From: Bacillus sp. 165
Lineage (GTDB): Bacteria > Bacillota > Bacilli > Bacillales > Bacillaceae_G
NCBI RefSeq assembly: GCF_017742235.1
Contig: NZ_JAGHKQ010000007.1
Span: forward strand, 1-64,000
Direction of reading: 5' to 3'
DNA: 64,000 nt
The notes beneath the pieces were generated by a model. It was not told the DNA's origin and ran no database searches. It worked only from the letters and a program-made list of their open reading frames with translations. The stretch's first letter is position 1. Each line of letters starts with the position of its first letter. This document shows, in pieces, positions 34,656 to 43,938 of this stretch. Both the position numbers and the translations under genes were made by a program.

Positions 34656-35255
34656 ATTTAGTTGTTGTACAAGAGTTGGTTTCCAGCCTTGCCCTTCTAT
34701 CCACTCAATGTGCACTTTATATTTTTGTTTATCTTTTGTCATGATTGTTCCAACAGCTTTATTTACACCGTCATTCCCAAGAAATAGAATAGTAAAGTCC
34801 TGTTCATTACGCTCGATTGCATATGCGAGCGTTTGCGTCATTTCTCTCCAATCTTGGGAGGATTTCGAAAACTGTGTTGTATGCGGCTCACTTTGAGACG
34901 TTCCAATCGGCTGCCAAGATGGATTTGTATAGGCTTCTATTACACCAGATTCTTGCTGGTCTGTAACAACCACCTTTTCATCCTTTGGTGTCTCCGGTTG
35001 TACTGCCTCTTCTTTATTTGCTTGTTCTTCGTTTGTATCGCCGTTTTCTTTATTTTTTTTGCTTTTTACTTCCTTCACTTCTTTTTTCTCTGTTTCTGGT
35101 TGCTTTGCCGCTGGTTCGCTAGAAGAAGAAAACAATTGGTATGCCACTGTGGCAGCTAAAACAAGTACAATCCCAATGGCAAGACTTAAAATCATGCTCT
35201 TTTGACGTTCTTTTCTTTTTTGCTGGAATCGTGACCCGTCTTTATTTTGTATCAT
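34653..35255 (-). CDS. yrrS: YrrS family (DUF1510) membrane-anchored protein
   Basis: 200 residues: basic N-terminus, one membrane span (about 21-43), a long low-complexity Lys/Glu/Asn linker (about 46-100), then a compact extracellular DUF1510 domain with SWQPIGTSQSEPHTTQF and a Trp-rich end (VHIEWIEGQGWKPTLVQQ). It follows pbpI in Bacillus, pointing to a cell-wall-linked role. ATG at 35255 follows GGAGGGG. Function not established. Confidence 0.87.
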   Translation of the reverse strand: MIQNKDGSRFQQKRKERQKSMILSLAIGIVLVLAATVAYQLFSSSSEPAAKQPETEKKEVKEVKSKKNKENGDTNEEQANKEEAVQPETPKDEKVVVTDQQESGVIEAYTNPSWQPIGTSQSEPHTTQFSKSSQDWREMTQTLAYAIERNEQDFTILFLGNDGVNKAVGTIMTKDKQKYKVHIEWIEGQGWKPTLVQQLN

Positions 35256-35359
35256 ACCTTCCCCTCCGTTAACAATACTTCACATAGTTGCTATTTTAAC
35301 ACTAAACCTAGATGTCTTGAAGGAATATGACACGTTTTTTTAGAAATGTAACCAATTTG

Positions 35360-37138
35360 TTACATACCTTGTCCATTATATACTCGCTTTTGTTCTGCTT
35401 GATTTAATTCGTAGATTGCTTGCACATAGTCTCTATAAATATTTTTTGAAACACTTTCCGGGCTCGTTGTTTCTAAATCAACTACAACCAATGCATATTT
35501 GGGATTTTCATATGGGAAATAACCCGCAAACCATTTATTCACTACTTCCTCCTTGCCGCCTTCTGCAGTACCTGATTTTCCAGCTACACTGTAAGGCAGC
35601 CCTTGAAAAACAGCTCCCGTTCCATTAGATGTCGCTACAACTGCACGAAGCAGTTGTTGAAGCCGAGCAATCGTTTTATTCGAAAGATTATCCTCTGCTA
35701 TTTTATGGGTTGGAAACTGATATAACTTTGTACCATTTTTATAATCAATTTCCTTGACTGCTTTCACCTCCAGCTTTTCTCCGCCTCTTGCGATAGTAGC
35801 CATCATGTTTGCGACCGCTAAAGGAGTCACCCTTACATCCTTTTGTCCAATTGAGGTTTGAGCAACAGCCTTCGGTACTCCCTTATCTTTTTCATCTGCC
35901 CATATAACGCCCTTTTCTTCTTTTGACAACTGAGAAAAGTTTAAAAAATGAAATACATCGCCTTTCCATCCCGTCGTATTGATTAACCCAAGCATATTTG
36001 CATACTTTTCAATCATATTGCTATCTTTTTTTAACAACTCCTGCCCCAAAACAGCAAATGTCCTGTTACAGCTTCTAGCAAAGCTTTGTTCAAAAGTCAG
36101 ATTGCCCATAGGATGTTCAGGTTTTCCTGTGCCGTATAAATCTGTATCACAATTGAACGTTCTTCCTTCCTGTATCATTCCTTGATCTATAGCGGCGGCG
36201 GCGATTACGGTTTTAAATACTGATCCTGGAAACTGGGACATCAACATTTGATTATTCCAAGTTTCACCTTTTACATTAAAGGAAGGTTTACTCACCATTG
36301 CCAAGATTTCGCTCGTTTTTACATCGAGTAAAATAAGACCGCCCTTTTTCATATTATATTTACTCACAATATTTTCCGCTGTTTTTTGTAATTCCTTATC
36401 TATTGTTGCTTTAATGACCACAGGATAATAAGGATTTGCAGGTTGTGTATACTTCACATTTTTCCCAAAAATAGGATCTCCCTGTCTGTCTACGTGATAT
36501 AAAAGCTTCGCTTCTCCATCGGTCAGCAAAAATTCATCGAATGCTTCCTGTAATCCTGTAATGCCGATGGACGTTGTTTCTGTAACTTTTCCTTCTTGTA
36601 GTTTTTGTGGATACCTTTCTTTGACTAAGTTTGCATTTTGAGCCACAATTCCAATTAAATGTTCAGCAATGGGCTGGTGTTCTTTCGTTTGTGCCTTGGC
36701 AGCCACCACTCCCGGAATTTGCAACGCATTAATTTTTTCCATTTGTGCTTGTGTAAGCCGGAGTGGCTTGCTGTCTCCATATGGAAAGGGAGCCTTAGCA
36801 ACAGCAATTTTGGCAAGTAAATCATCTTTTTTTATATTAAGAATACTTGCAACCTGTTCTACTGGCCAATTCATCCCTTTCAAAAATGGAAATAATATAA
36901 GATTCGGATAAAAATCTTCCGAAAGTCCTTCCCCATTACGGTCCACAAACCTTCCTCTTCCATCATCAATTACAATGGTATGTGTACGCTGTGCTACACT
37001 CTTCTCAATCAAATTGATGCCTTTCTTTGTAAAAGATTCTGTGGACACAAGCTGTACTTGAATAAGTCTTCCAATCAATATACTCATCGCCGTCATAATG
37101 CATATCAATACAAATATGATACGTTTTTGAATTTTCAT
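35360..37138 (-). CDS. pbpI: Class B penicillin-binding protein PbpI (YrrR)
   Basis: 592 residues: N-terminal membrane anchor (about 7-29), dimerisation/pedestal domain (about 50-215), and transpeptidase domain with SxxK at Ser306-Lys309 (PGSVFKT), SxN at Ser356-Asn358 (SCN), and KSGT at 521-524. It crosslinks peptidoglycan; in B. subtilis it is minor and linked to sporulation conditions. The ATG at 37138 lies 7 bases after GAGGTG, and this site is part of the 3' arm of the greA terminator hairpin. Confidence 0.93.
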   Translation of the reverse strand: MKIQKRIIFVLICIMTAMSILIGRLIQVQLVSTESFTKKGINLIEKSVAQRTHTIVIDDGRGRFVDRNGEGLSEDFYPNLILFPFLKGMNWPVEQVASILNIKKDDLLAKIAVAKAPFPYGDSKPLRLTQAQMEKINALQIPGVVAAKAQTKEHQPIAEHLIGIVAQNANLVKERYPQKLQEGKVTETTSIGITGLQEAFDEFLLTDGEAKLLYHVDRQGDPIFGKNVKYTQPANPYYPVVIKATIDKELQKTAENIVSKYNMKKGGLILLDVKTSEILAMVSKPSFNVKGETWNNQMLMSQFPGSVFKTVIAAAAIDQGMIQEGRTFNCDTDLYGTGKPEHPMGNLTFEQSFARSCNRTFAVLGQELLKKDSNMIEKYANMLGLINTTGWKGDVFHFLNFSQLSKEEKGVIWADEKDKGVPKAVAQTSIGQKDVRVTPLAVANMMATIARGGEKLEVKAVKEIDYKNGTKLYQFPTHKIAEDNLSNKTIARLQQLLRAVVATSNGTGAVFQGLPYSVAGKSGTAEGGKEEVVNKWFAGYFPYENPKYALVVVDLETTSPESVSKNIYRDYVQAIYELNQAEQKRVYNGQGM

Positions 37139-37142
37139 AAAA

Positions 37143-37175
37143 AAACACCTCGTCTTCAGTTTCGACGAGGTGTTT
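37143..37175 (-). terminator. greA terminator whose 3' arm carries the pbpI ribosome binding site
   Basis: AAACACCTCGTC (37143-37154) pairs with GACGAGGTGTTT (37164-37175). The minus strand then has a T-run that reaches the pbpI ATG. The GAGGTG at 37151-37146 in the second arm is at exact Shine-Dalgarno distance. Confidence 0.88.
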
Positions 37176-37186
37176 CTCTTTTAATC

Positions 37187-37663
37187 TTATTTGATAGATA
37201 CAATTTTCACTTGCATATCTCCGCCTGGAGTTTGTACTGCAACTTCATCTCCAATTGTTTTGCCAAGTAAGCTTTTGGCAATTGGAGAATCATTTGAAAT
37301 TTTGCCTTCAAATGGGTCTGCTTCTGCACTTCCTACGATAGTGTATGTTTCTTCTTCTCCGTCAGGAAGCTCAACAAATGTTACAGATTTCCCAAGAGAA
37401 ACGATAGAAGAGTTAGCAGCATCTTCTTCAATAATCACTGCATTGCGAACCATGTTTTCAAGCGTTGTAATACGCCCTTCCACAAACGCTTGCTCGTCCT
37501 TCGCCGCATCATACTCAGAGTTCTCAGAAAGATCTCCGAAGCTGCGAGCGATTTTAATTCGTTCTACCACTTCTTTACGCTTTACCGTTTTTAAATATTC
37601 TAATTCTTGTTCAAGCTTTTGCTTTCCAGCTTGTGTCATTGGATACGTTTTCTCTGTAGCCAT
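37187..37663 (-). CDS. greA: Transcription elongation factor GreA
   Basis: 158 residues. N-terminal coiled-coil hairpin (about 1-75, with [20 protein letters not shown] and [15 protein letters not shown], the acidic tip) and C-terminal FKBP-like domain ([17 protein letters not shown], [16 protein letters not shown]). It stimulates cleavage of backtracked transcripts in the RNA polymerase secondary channel. ATG at 37663 follows AAAGGAG. Typical length. Confidence 0.97.
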   Translation of the reverse strand: MATEKTYPMTQAGKQKLEQELEYLKTVKRKEVVERIKIARSFGDLSENSEYDAAKDEQAFVEGRITTLENMVRNAVIIEEDAANSSIVSLGKSVTFVELPDGEEETYTIVGSAEADPFEGKISNDSPIAKSLLGKTIGDEVAVQTPGGDMQVKIVSIK

Positions 37664-37710
37664 TATTATTCACTCCTTTTCAGTCTACCGATCCCCCACA
37701 GTTGAGGAGC

Positions 37711-37758
37711 TGAGTGCACTCATATATAAGAACGCCCTCACCTACACAGTAGGTGAGG
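37711..37758 (-). terminator. Palindrome and hairpin between udk and greA
   Basis: TGAGTGCACTCA (37711-37722) is a perfect palindrome, and CCTCACCTAC-ACA-GTAGGTGAGG (37736-37758) a strong 10-bp stem. The T-run after the stem is weak on the minus strand (GCGTTCTTATATA), so termination after udk is possible but not sure. Confidence 0.45.
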
Positions 37759-37834
37759 CTGAACTTTGCATGTTCAAATGTATTCGCTCTATTTGCCGAA
37801 AATACCTTCCATAAGTGCATCTTTTTCTATGCTA

Positions 37835-38473
37835 TTACAAAATTACTTTTTCTTCAAGGATTGTTCCAATTTTTGTTACCATTAAATCGACAGCAACGTG
37901 ATTCTGTCCGCCTTCAGGAATAATAATATCAGCATATTTTTTAGATGGTTCAATGAATTGATTATGCATTGGACGTACAACCCTTACGTATTGTGTAATA
38001 ACCGACTCCATTGTGCGTCCTCGCTCTTCGATGTCTCGCTGCATTCTGCGTAAAATGCGAATGTCCGCATCTGTATCCACAAAAAGCTTCATATCCATTA
38101 AATCGCGCAAGCCCTCATCCTCTAATACAAGAATTCCTTCTAAAATAATAACATCCTTTGGCTCTACATGAATGGTTTCTTTCGATCTTGTATGCTGCTT
38201 ATAGTCGTATACAGGCTTTTCAATCGCCTCATAATTTTGCAGCTTTTTGATGTGTTCAATTAACAAGTCGTTATCAAAAGCAAGTGGATGGTCATAATTT
38301 GTTTTTAAGCGTTCTTTCATTGGTAAATCACTTTGGTCTTTATAATAATAATCCTGCTCAAGCATTAAAATGGAGTGCCCTCGAAAATGATCGAAAATCG
38401 CTTTCGTCACGCTTGTTTTACCAGATCCGGACCCTCCTGCAATTCCGATTACAACGGGTTTTTTCTTCCCCAT
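37835..38473 (-). CDS. udk: Uridine kinase
   Basis: 212 residues. P-loop GGSGSGKT (about 15-22), the base-binding DYYYKDQ and NYDHPLAFD motifs, [18 protein letters not shown] and [12 protein letters not shown] lid. It phosphorylates uridine and cytidine in salvage. ATG at 38473, 17 bases after the trhP2 stop, so it is co-transcribed with the upstream genes. Confidence 0.96.
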   Translation of the reverse strand: MGKKKPVVIGIAGGSGSGKTSVTKAIFDHFRGHSILMLEQDYYYKDQSDLPMKERLKTNYDHPLAFDNDLLIEHIKKLQNYEAIEKPVYDYKQHTRSKETIHVEPKDVIILEGILVLEDEGLRDLMDMKLFVDTDADIRILRRMQRDIEERGRTMESVITQYVRVVRPMHNQFIEPSKKYADIIIPEGGQNHVAVDLMVTKIGTILEEKVIL

Positions 38474-38490
38474 AACACTACCACTCTTTC

Positions 38491-39771
38491 TTATTGAAGT
38501 ATGCTTTTTCTCATCATGTTGTAAGGGTGTACAGGCTTATCTACTTTAATCTTTACAATTTGCAGTGGATGTCTTGCTGCATCTAGTTCATTTCCTTCTT
38601 CATCCCAAATCGTTTCCACTTTTTGTGTAAAGTTCTCGATTTCCGGACCAAAAAACTCCACTTCTTGTCCAGGTTTAAAATAATTGCGCTGCTGAATTGT
38701 AGCAATGCCTGTCTCTGCGTTATAGTCCAATACTAAACCAACAAAATCAAATGTTGTTTTCTTACTATGATTTCCATACATTTGCTCTTGATACCCTGGT
38801 GTCCCCTCAAAGAACGCTGGAGCAGTATCACGGTTTGCACATTTATCTAGCTCATCAATCCATTCCTGTTTGAACACAAAATTATCAGGATCTGCACAAT
38901 ACGCATCAATTACTTTACGATATACACTCACAACAGTAGCAACATAGTGTATAGATTTCATGCGTCCTTCAATTTTTAAACTGTCGATTCCGATTTCAAT
39001 CATCTTTGGTATCGATTGTACAAGCGTTAAATCTTTCGGGCTCATTGCGAATGGAGCATCTTCTTCCGTAAATAACGGAAGTTCTTGTGCATTTTGCAAT
39101 TGCGTCTCTGTTTGAATTAAATCATAGTCCCAGCGGCAAGATTGACAGCAGCCGCCGCGATTCGAGTCACGAGCTGTCATATGATTACTTAATGTACATC
39201 TGCCGGAATATGCGATACACATTGCCCCGTGGATAAAAGCCTCTATTTCAATATCCACTTTTTCTTTCATCTCTTTCATTTCCTCATAGCCCACTTCACG
39301 CGCTAATACAACACGTTCTAATCCTTCTTCTTTCCAATATTGGACTGCTTTCCAATTCGATAGCGATTGCTGTGTACTTAAATGAATTTCAAGCTTAGGT
39401 GCTGCTTGTTTACATGTTTCAATGATAAGTGGATCAGCGACAATAATCCCTGTCACACCAGCTCGTTCAATTCCTTGTAAATATTCTTCCAAGCCTTCCA
39501 TATTTTCATTATGCGCAAAAATGTTCGTTGTTACGTATATTTTCGCACCATATTTATTCGCAAATTGAACACCTTCTGCCATTTCTTCCAAAGTGAAGTT
39601 ATCTGCATTAGAACGCAAACCGAACTCCTGACCGCCGATAAACACAGCGTCCGCACCATACCGAACGGCAATCTTTAATTTCTCCAAGTTTCCTGCCGGT
39701 GCCAACAATTCTGGTTTTTTGGTGATGACACGTTTTCCGTCAATTACACGTGAAATTTCTTTTACAGTCAC
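38491..39771 (-). CDS. trhP2: Peptidase-U32-family tRNA hydroxylation protein TrhP2 (YrrO)
   Basis: 426 residues. U32 domain (about 18-300) with [22 protein letters not shown], the Cys cluster near residues 192-214 ([27 protein letters not shown]) that binds Fe-S in this family, and a C-terminal beta barrel. With TrhP1 it forms 5-hydroxyuridine at tRNA position 34 from prephenate in B. subtilis. The start is GTG at 39771 after GGGAGG. The gene continues the trmR-trhP1-trhP2-udk operon. Confidence 0.92.
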   Translation of the reverse strand: MTVKEISRVIDGKRVITKKPELLAPAGNLEKLKIAVRYGADAVFIGGQEFGLRSNADNFTLEEMAEGVQFANKYGAKIYVTTNIFAHNENMEGLEEYLQGIERAGVTGIIVADPLIIETCKQAAPKLEIHLSTQQSLSNWKAVQYWKEEGLERVVLAREVGYEEMKEMKEKVDIEIEAFIHGAMCIAYSGRCTLSNHMTARDSNRGGCCQSCRWDYDLIQTETQLQNAQELPLFTEEDAPFAMSPKDLTLVQSIPKMIEIGIDSLKIEGRMKSIHYVATVVSVYRKVIDAYCADPDNFVFKQEWIDELDKCANRDTAPAFFEGTPGYQEQMYGNHSKKTTFDFVGLVLDYNAETGIATIQQRNYFKPGQEVEFFGPEIENFTQKVETIWDEEGNELDAARHPLQIVKIKVDKPVHPYNMMRKSILQ

Positions 39772-39788
39772 GTTTCATTCCTCCCTTT

Positions 39789-40718
39789 TTAATACACTGT
39801 CTCTTTATAGAAAAATCCTGTATCCAACGAGCGATTCACAGGCTGTATATCTTCAATTTCATTGTAAAGCTGACCTTTTATACTGTCATAAGCCTCGCGA
39901 TCTTCCACACATAAGTCGATAGCTTTACGATACTTTTTGGTTACTTCAATAATATATTCAGAGCTTTTTAATACACCGTCGATTTTGAACGAATCAATTC
40001 CACCGTCGATAAGCTCTTCTAATTCATCAATCATACAAATATCATTCGGACTCATAATATGCGTGCCGTTGCTGTCTTCAAAAATCGGATATTTATTTTC
40101 ACGTTCTTTATCGTGCAGGAACATATTTTCCTCGTATTTCTTTTCAAGTTCCATTTGTTTTCCTTGATATTCAAAATAGTTTCCAATCAAAGAACGCTTG
40201 GACTGAAACATACATGTCATTCCATGAACTTGCACTTCAATTTCTACGTGAGCATGTTCTTTTATTTCTAAGACAGCGTCTAAGCTTAATTCACGTGCCA
40301 GTACAGCTCGCTTTGCCCCTCTTTTTCCCCAATAATTACAAGTAAACCAGTTTGTCGCTGTTATTTCTGTGTTCCAGTGCAGCTTCATATTTGGCGCCAT
40401 TTCACGAACTGCCATCACAACAGCTGGATCCCCAAATACAATAGCATCTACTCCTGCTTCCTGTAAGAAAGCGACATACTCCGTTACATCTTCAACCTTT
40501 TCATTGTGAAAAAGACCATTCATCGCTGCATATACTTTTACATTATGTTGATGTGCGATTTCTACCGCTTTTTTAATTTCTTCACGTGGAAACTCGCCTG
40601 CTAGACGCAAACCGAATTTTTGCTCACCCACAATTACTGCATCTGCCCCGGCTTTTGCCAGTTGTTCAATATCGTTTACTGTTTTAGGTGTTACTAACAG
40701 TTCAGGTTTCTTCACCAT
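39789..40718 (-). CDS. trhP1: Peptidase-U32-family tRNA hydroxylation protein TrhP1 (YrrN)
   Basis: 309 residues, shorter paralogue of the next gene. Starts KKPELLVTPKTVNDIEQLAKAG, then VYAAMNGLFHNEKV and MTCMFQSKRSLIGNYF, where the full Cys cluster of TrhP2 is reduced. TrhP1 and TrhP2 act together in tRNA wobble-uridine hydroxylation. It starts 3 bases after trmR; ATG at 40718 follows AAGGGATG. Confidence 0.9.
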   Translation of the reverse strand: MVKKPELLVTPKTVNDIEQLAKAGADAVIVGEQKFGLRLAGEFPREEIKKAVEIAHQHNVKVYAAMNGLFHNEKVEDVTEYVAFLQEAGVDAIVFGDPAVVMAVREMAPNMKLHWNTEITATNWFTCNYWGKRGAKRAVLARELSLDAVLEIKEHAHVEIEVQVHGMTCMFQSKRSLIGNYFEYQGKQMELEKKYEENMFLHDKERENKYPIFEDSNGTHIMSPNDICMIDELEELIDGGIDSFKIDGVLKSSEYIIEVTKKYRKAIDLCVEDREAYDSIKGQLYNEIEDIQPVNRSLDTGFFYKETVY

Positions 40719-40721
40719 CGT

Positions 40722-41363
40722 TCATCCCTTCTTTTTGCTAACGGCTACTCCATCCCCAACCGGAAAGATTGTTGTATCGTAGCTTTCATGTCCCATTAGC
40801 CATTCATTATAGCTTCTTATCTTCGTTACTAAACTTCTTTTCCGTTTATTTTCAATCGTTCCCCCCGCAACAAGACCACGGAAGAGAACATTGTCGGTGA
40901 TTATAACGCCATTTTCATCAAGCAATCCTTCATACAGTTCAAAAAAGCGTTGATACTGTCCTTTTGCCGCATCGATAAAAATAACTTGAAACGTCCCATG
41001 CTTTTTCACTTCTTCAAACGTTTCCAGCGCATCTCCATAGATTAATGAGAGTTGTTTTGCAGAATGAGAACGACCGACGTATTCCTTTGCTTTTTCATAG
41101 CGTTCCTCATCCCTCTCAATAGTAACAATACTCGCCTTCGGAAGAGCTTGTGCCATACGAATTCCTGAGTATCCTATTGCAGTTCCAATTTCCAAAATAG
41201 AAGACGGCTGAATTAATCTCAATAACTGCAGCATAAATTCCATCCCTAATTTGTCCATAATCGGGACAGTATGCAAGTGCGCGTATTCTTCCATTTCTAC
41301 AATAAGCGGGTCCTTGTTATGAATAAAGGAAGACAAGTACTCATATATTTCATTTTGTTCCAT
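40722..41363 (-). CDS. trmR: tRNA 5-hydroxyuridine methyltransferase TrmR (YrrM)
   Basis: 213 residues, class I SAM methyltransferase of the caffeoyl-CoA O-methyltransferase type. SILEIGTAIGYSGIRMA is the SAM loop, VTIERDEERYEKAKEY the acidic ribose site, VIFIDAAKGQY the metal-binding part, and TDNVLFRGLVAGG the closing motif. It methylates ho5U34 to mo5U34 made by TrhP1/TrhP2. The frame is open to 41474, but AGGGAGG matches ATG at 41363. First gene of the modification operon. Confidence 0.93.
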   Translation of the reverse strand: MEQNEIYEYLSSFIHNKDPLIVEMEEYAHLHTVPIMDKLGMEFMLQLLRLIQPSSILEIGTAIGYSGIRMAQALPKASIVTIERDEERYEKAKEYVGRSHSAKQLSLIYGDALETFEEVKKHGTFQVIFIDAAKGQYQRFFELYEGLLDENGVIITDNVLFRGLVAGGTIENKRKRSLVTKIRSYNEWLMGHESYDTTIFPVGDGVAVSKKKG

Positions 41364-41653
41364 AGGAACCTCCCTTAACAATACGCCAATAAAATAAAGA
41401 GCCCCGTTTTGCCATTTCGGCATGGAGCAAGGAACACAGATAGGAAAAGTACAAAAGGATTCTAAATCTTTCATTGTAGCTTTTGCTTTCCTTCTTTATA
41501 TTAAATCCTTTCAAGAGAAAAGAGCCTATACAGCATTATATTGTAATTTCTTCCCTCATAAGGAAAGAGGACATTTTTTATTTTGAGCCCGATATATTTT
41601 AACATAAAACAAAAGGATATGCGAATTTTTCACACACCCTTTGTAATACATAA

Positions 41654-42736
41654 CTATTTCTTTTGTGTAATATATTTTGCTTTTGCCGCGTTATGTTCAG
41701 CCAGTGTCTTCGAATAAATAACCTCACCTTCTGAAGTTGCCAAGAAGTAATAATACTCCGTTTTCGCAGGCTGCAATGCCGCCATTACTGATACTTTTGC
41801 TGAATTAGCAATCGGCCCAACAGGAAGTCCCTTAACGATATACGTATTATATGGAGAATTTACCTTTAAATCACTGTACAATACACGTTCTTTATGTTTG
41901 CCTACTGCATATAACACCGTAGGATCGGTTTGCAGAGGCATATTGACAGCAAGACGATTATAAAAGACACTAGAAATATTTTGGCGATCTGTTGTGCTCG
42001 TAGCTTCTTCCTCAATCAAAGATGCTAGAGTCAGTGTATCATGTACATCTAATTTCTGCTCGTCCATAAGCAATTTGTTCTTCTTAATTAGTTGATCAGT
42101 TTTAGTTAACATCGGTTTGATGATGTCTTCAATGGTATTTTCTTCTTTATAGAATGAATATGTTGCCGGGAATAAATACCCTTCCAGCGGATACTTAATA
42201 TTCGGATTGAATATTTTATCCGTAATGAGTGTGGGATAACTAGCTTGCAGCTGCTTTAAGAAAGCTGGATCATTTAATTGCTGAATAACCTGCTCTTTTT
42301 CCATTTTAAACTCTGCTGCAATCTTCCCTGCAATTTCAACAAGCTGACTACCTTCCGGAATTATCAATTTATGCTTGATGGTTACATACGTTTTTCCAGA
42401 CGCCAATATATCGATAATTTCTTGCACATTCATTCCAGGACTTAATAAATATGGCCCTGCCTGCAGTCCAGTTTCTGATTTATATTTGGCATAATACCGA
42501 AACACAGTACCGCTTTTGATAACCTTTTGTTCCTCAAGCAGCTTTCCAATAGAAGCAGTGGAAGTACCGGGCTGAATAGTAACTTCAATCTTCTCGTCAC
42601 TATTCTTTGCTAGAGGCTGCAACGATAATATCACATAATAAACTGAACTTACTGCAATAATCACTGTAAGTAACAAGCTTATGAAAAAAAACATGCGCTT
42701 TTTCCTTCGCTTGTTATAGCTGTTGTTTATAAGCAA
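41654..42736 (-). CDS. mltG: Endolytic murein transglycosylase MltG (YrrL)
   Basis: 360 residues, same as B. subtilis YrrL. Basic cytoplasmic start, one membrane span (about 15-38), LysM-like domain (about 50-120), then the YceG-like catalytic domain with LASLIEEEATSTTDRQNISSVFYNRL-type motif holding the catalytic Glu, and PLQTDPTVLYA. It cuts nascent glycan strands. The start is TTG at 42736, 9 bases after GGAGG. Confidence 0.93.
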   Translation of the reverse strand: MLINNSYNKRRKKRMFFFISLLLTVIIAVSSVYYVILSLQPLAKNSDEKIEVTIQPGTSTASIGKLLEEQKVIKSGTVFRYYAKYKSETGLQAGPYLLSPGMNVQEIIDILASGKTYVTIKHKLIIPEGSQLVEIAGKIAAEFKMEKEQVIQQLNDPAFLKQLQASYPTLITDKIFNPNIKYPLEGYLFPATYSFYKEENTIEDIIKPMLTKTDQLIKKNKLLMDEQKLDVHDTLTLASLIEEEATSTTDRQNISSVFYNRLAVNMPLQTDPTVLYAVGKHKERVLYSDLKVNSPYNTYIVKGLPVGPIANSAKVSVMAALQPAKTEYYYFLATSEGEVIYSKTLAEHNAAKAKYITQKK

Positions 42737-42845
42737 ATAAGTGCCCCTCCTTAATATAATCTTCACCATTATACTATAAAAAAACGATAAATTTCGATAT
42801 AATTTGACAACCTTAGTTTCACAAACATGTATTTCCTATATACAC

Positions 42846-42877
42846 AAAAAAAGCGAGCTCATCAGCTCGCTTTTTTT
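42846..42877 (-). terminator. Terminator of the ireB-ruvX-yrzB operon
   Basis: AAGCGAGCT-CATC-AGCTCGCTT with A- and T-runs on both sides, 10 bases past the yrzB stop. Confidence 0.92.
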
Positions 42878-42886
42878 GTTATTCCT

Positions 42887-43180
42887 CTATTCCTCGTCTT
42901 CTTCATCTTGGAATGTATTAAATACCTCTTGTACCATTTCCCATTCTTCTTCGGATTCAATTGGAAGAAGTTTTCCTCCTTCAACATCATCGCTCTCTTC
43001 AAAAATCATAGCATCGTATACAGGCTCTCCATCTTCGTCTACTTCTCCAACCGGAGAAAATACAACATAAGCTTTCGGCCCAAATTGCTCTGATTCGAAT
43101 GTTAAAACGATATCACATAAAATTTCATTGCCGCTTTCATCAACGATAGAAAATTGATTTTCATCTATCATGTTTTTCAC
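42887..43180 (-). CDS. yrzB: YrzB family (DUF1292) protein
   Basis: 97 residues, very acidic. DUF1292 motif IVDESGNEILCDIVLTFES followed by YVVFSPVGEVDEDGEPVY, ending in an EDEEDEE tail. Function unknown; always follows ruvX in Bacillus. ATG at 43180 uses the GATGAGGTG site formed at the ruvX stop, 4 bases earlier. Confidence 0.93.
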   Translation of the reverse strand: MKNMIDENQFSIVDESGNEILCDIVLTFESEQFGPKAYVVFSPVGEVDEDGEPVYDAMIFEESDDVEGGKLLPIESEEEWEMVQEVFNTFQDEEDEE

Positions 43181-43184
43181 CTCA

Positions 43185-43601
43185 TCATTGTTTGCTATCT
43201 AAGTAGCTTTGTAAAATTACCACTGCTGCCATTTTATCAATGACCTGCTTACGTTTCTTACGGCTTACATCAGCTGAAATTAACAACCTTTCTGCCGCCA
43301 TAGTGGAAAGACGCTCGTCCCAAAGCACAACTTCCATATTGAGAACCTCTTGCAGGCGCTCTGCAAATTGCTGACACGCTTCGCCACGCGGGCCAATTGT
43401 ACCATTCATATTTTTTGGGAGCCCCACTACTATGCTATCCACATTATAGCCTTTTACTAATTCTTCGATTCGCTCAAAACCAAATTGATTGCGTTCTTCA
43501 TTGATTTTGATTGTTTCAATGCCTTGTGCCGTCCAACCCATTTCATCGCTGATTGCGACTCCAATGGTTTTCGTGCCGACGTCGAGTCCCATTATGCGCA
43601 T
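43185..43601 (-). CDS. ruvX: RuvX/YqgF RNase H-fold nuclease
   Basis: 138 residues. RNase H-like fold with the acidic residues of the active site in [32 protein letters not shown] and [13 protein letters not shown]. Members act as putative Holliday junction resolvases or in 16S rRNA 5' processing. ATG at 43601 lies 2 bases after the ireB stop. Middle gene of a tight three-gene operon. Confidence 0.95.
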   Translation of the reverse strand: MRIMGLDVGTKTIGVAISDEMGWTAQGIETIKINEERNQFGFERIEELVKGYNVDSIVVGLPKNMNGTIGPRGEACQQFAERLQEVLNMEVVLWDERLSTMAAERLLISADVSRKKRKQVIDKMAAVVILQSYLDSKQ

Positions 43602-43603
43602 GA

Positions 43604-43870
43604 TTAGTCCTCACGATGATGTTTTAAGTATGATTTTACAAGCTCTTCAATCAGCTCATCGCGCTCCAGCTTGCGAATAATATTTCTCGCATCTTTATGA
43701 CGAGGTATGTATGCCGGATCTCCGCTTAATAAGTATCCTACAATTTGATTAATCGGATTATATCCTTTTTCTTGAAGTGCATCATACACCGTAAACAAAA
43801 CATCGTTAACATGAACGCTTTGTGTTTCTTCTTGAATGCTGAATTTCATTGTGTTATCGAATGAGTCCAT
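43604..43870 (-). CDS. ireB: IreB family regulatory phosphoprotein (YrzL)
   Basis: 88 residues (DUF965), equal to B. subtilis Yrz[15 protein letters not shown] carries the conserved Thr pair region that is phosphorylated by the Ser/Thr kinase IreK in enterococci, and [21 protein letters not shown] is the family signature. ATG at 43870 follows GAGGTG. First gene of the ireB-ruvX-yrzB operon. Confidence 0.93.
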   Translation of the reverse strand: MDSFDNTMKFSIQEETQSVHVNDVLFTVYDALQEKGYNPINQIVGYLLSGDPAYIPRHKDARNIIRKLERDELIEELVKSYLKHHRED

Positions 43871-43892
43871 ACCAAGCACCTCACTTTAGTGG

Positions 43893-43919
43893 TATAGGGA
43901 GAAAAAACCTCTCCCTATA
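43893..43919 (-). terminator. Hairpin between alaS and ireB
   Basis: TATAGGGAGA pairs with TCTCCCTATA. There is no T-run after the stem on the minus strand, so it may be a weak terminator or RNA-stability element. Confidence 0.45.
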
Positions 43920-43938
43920 ATCTTACACCAATACACCC

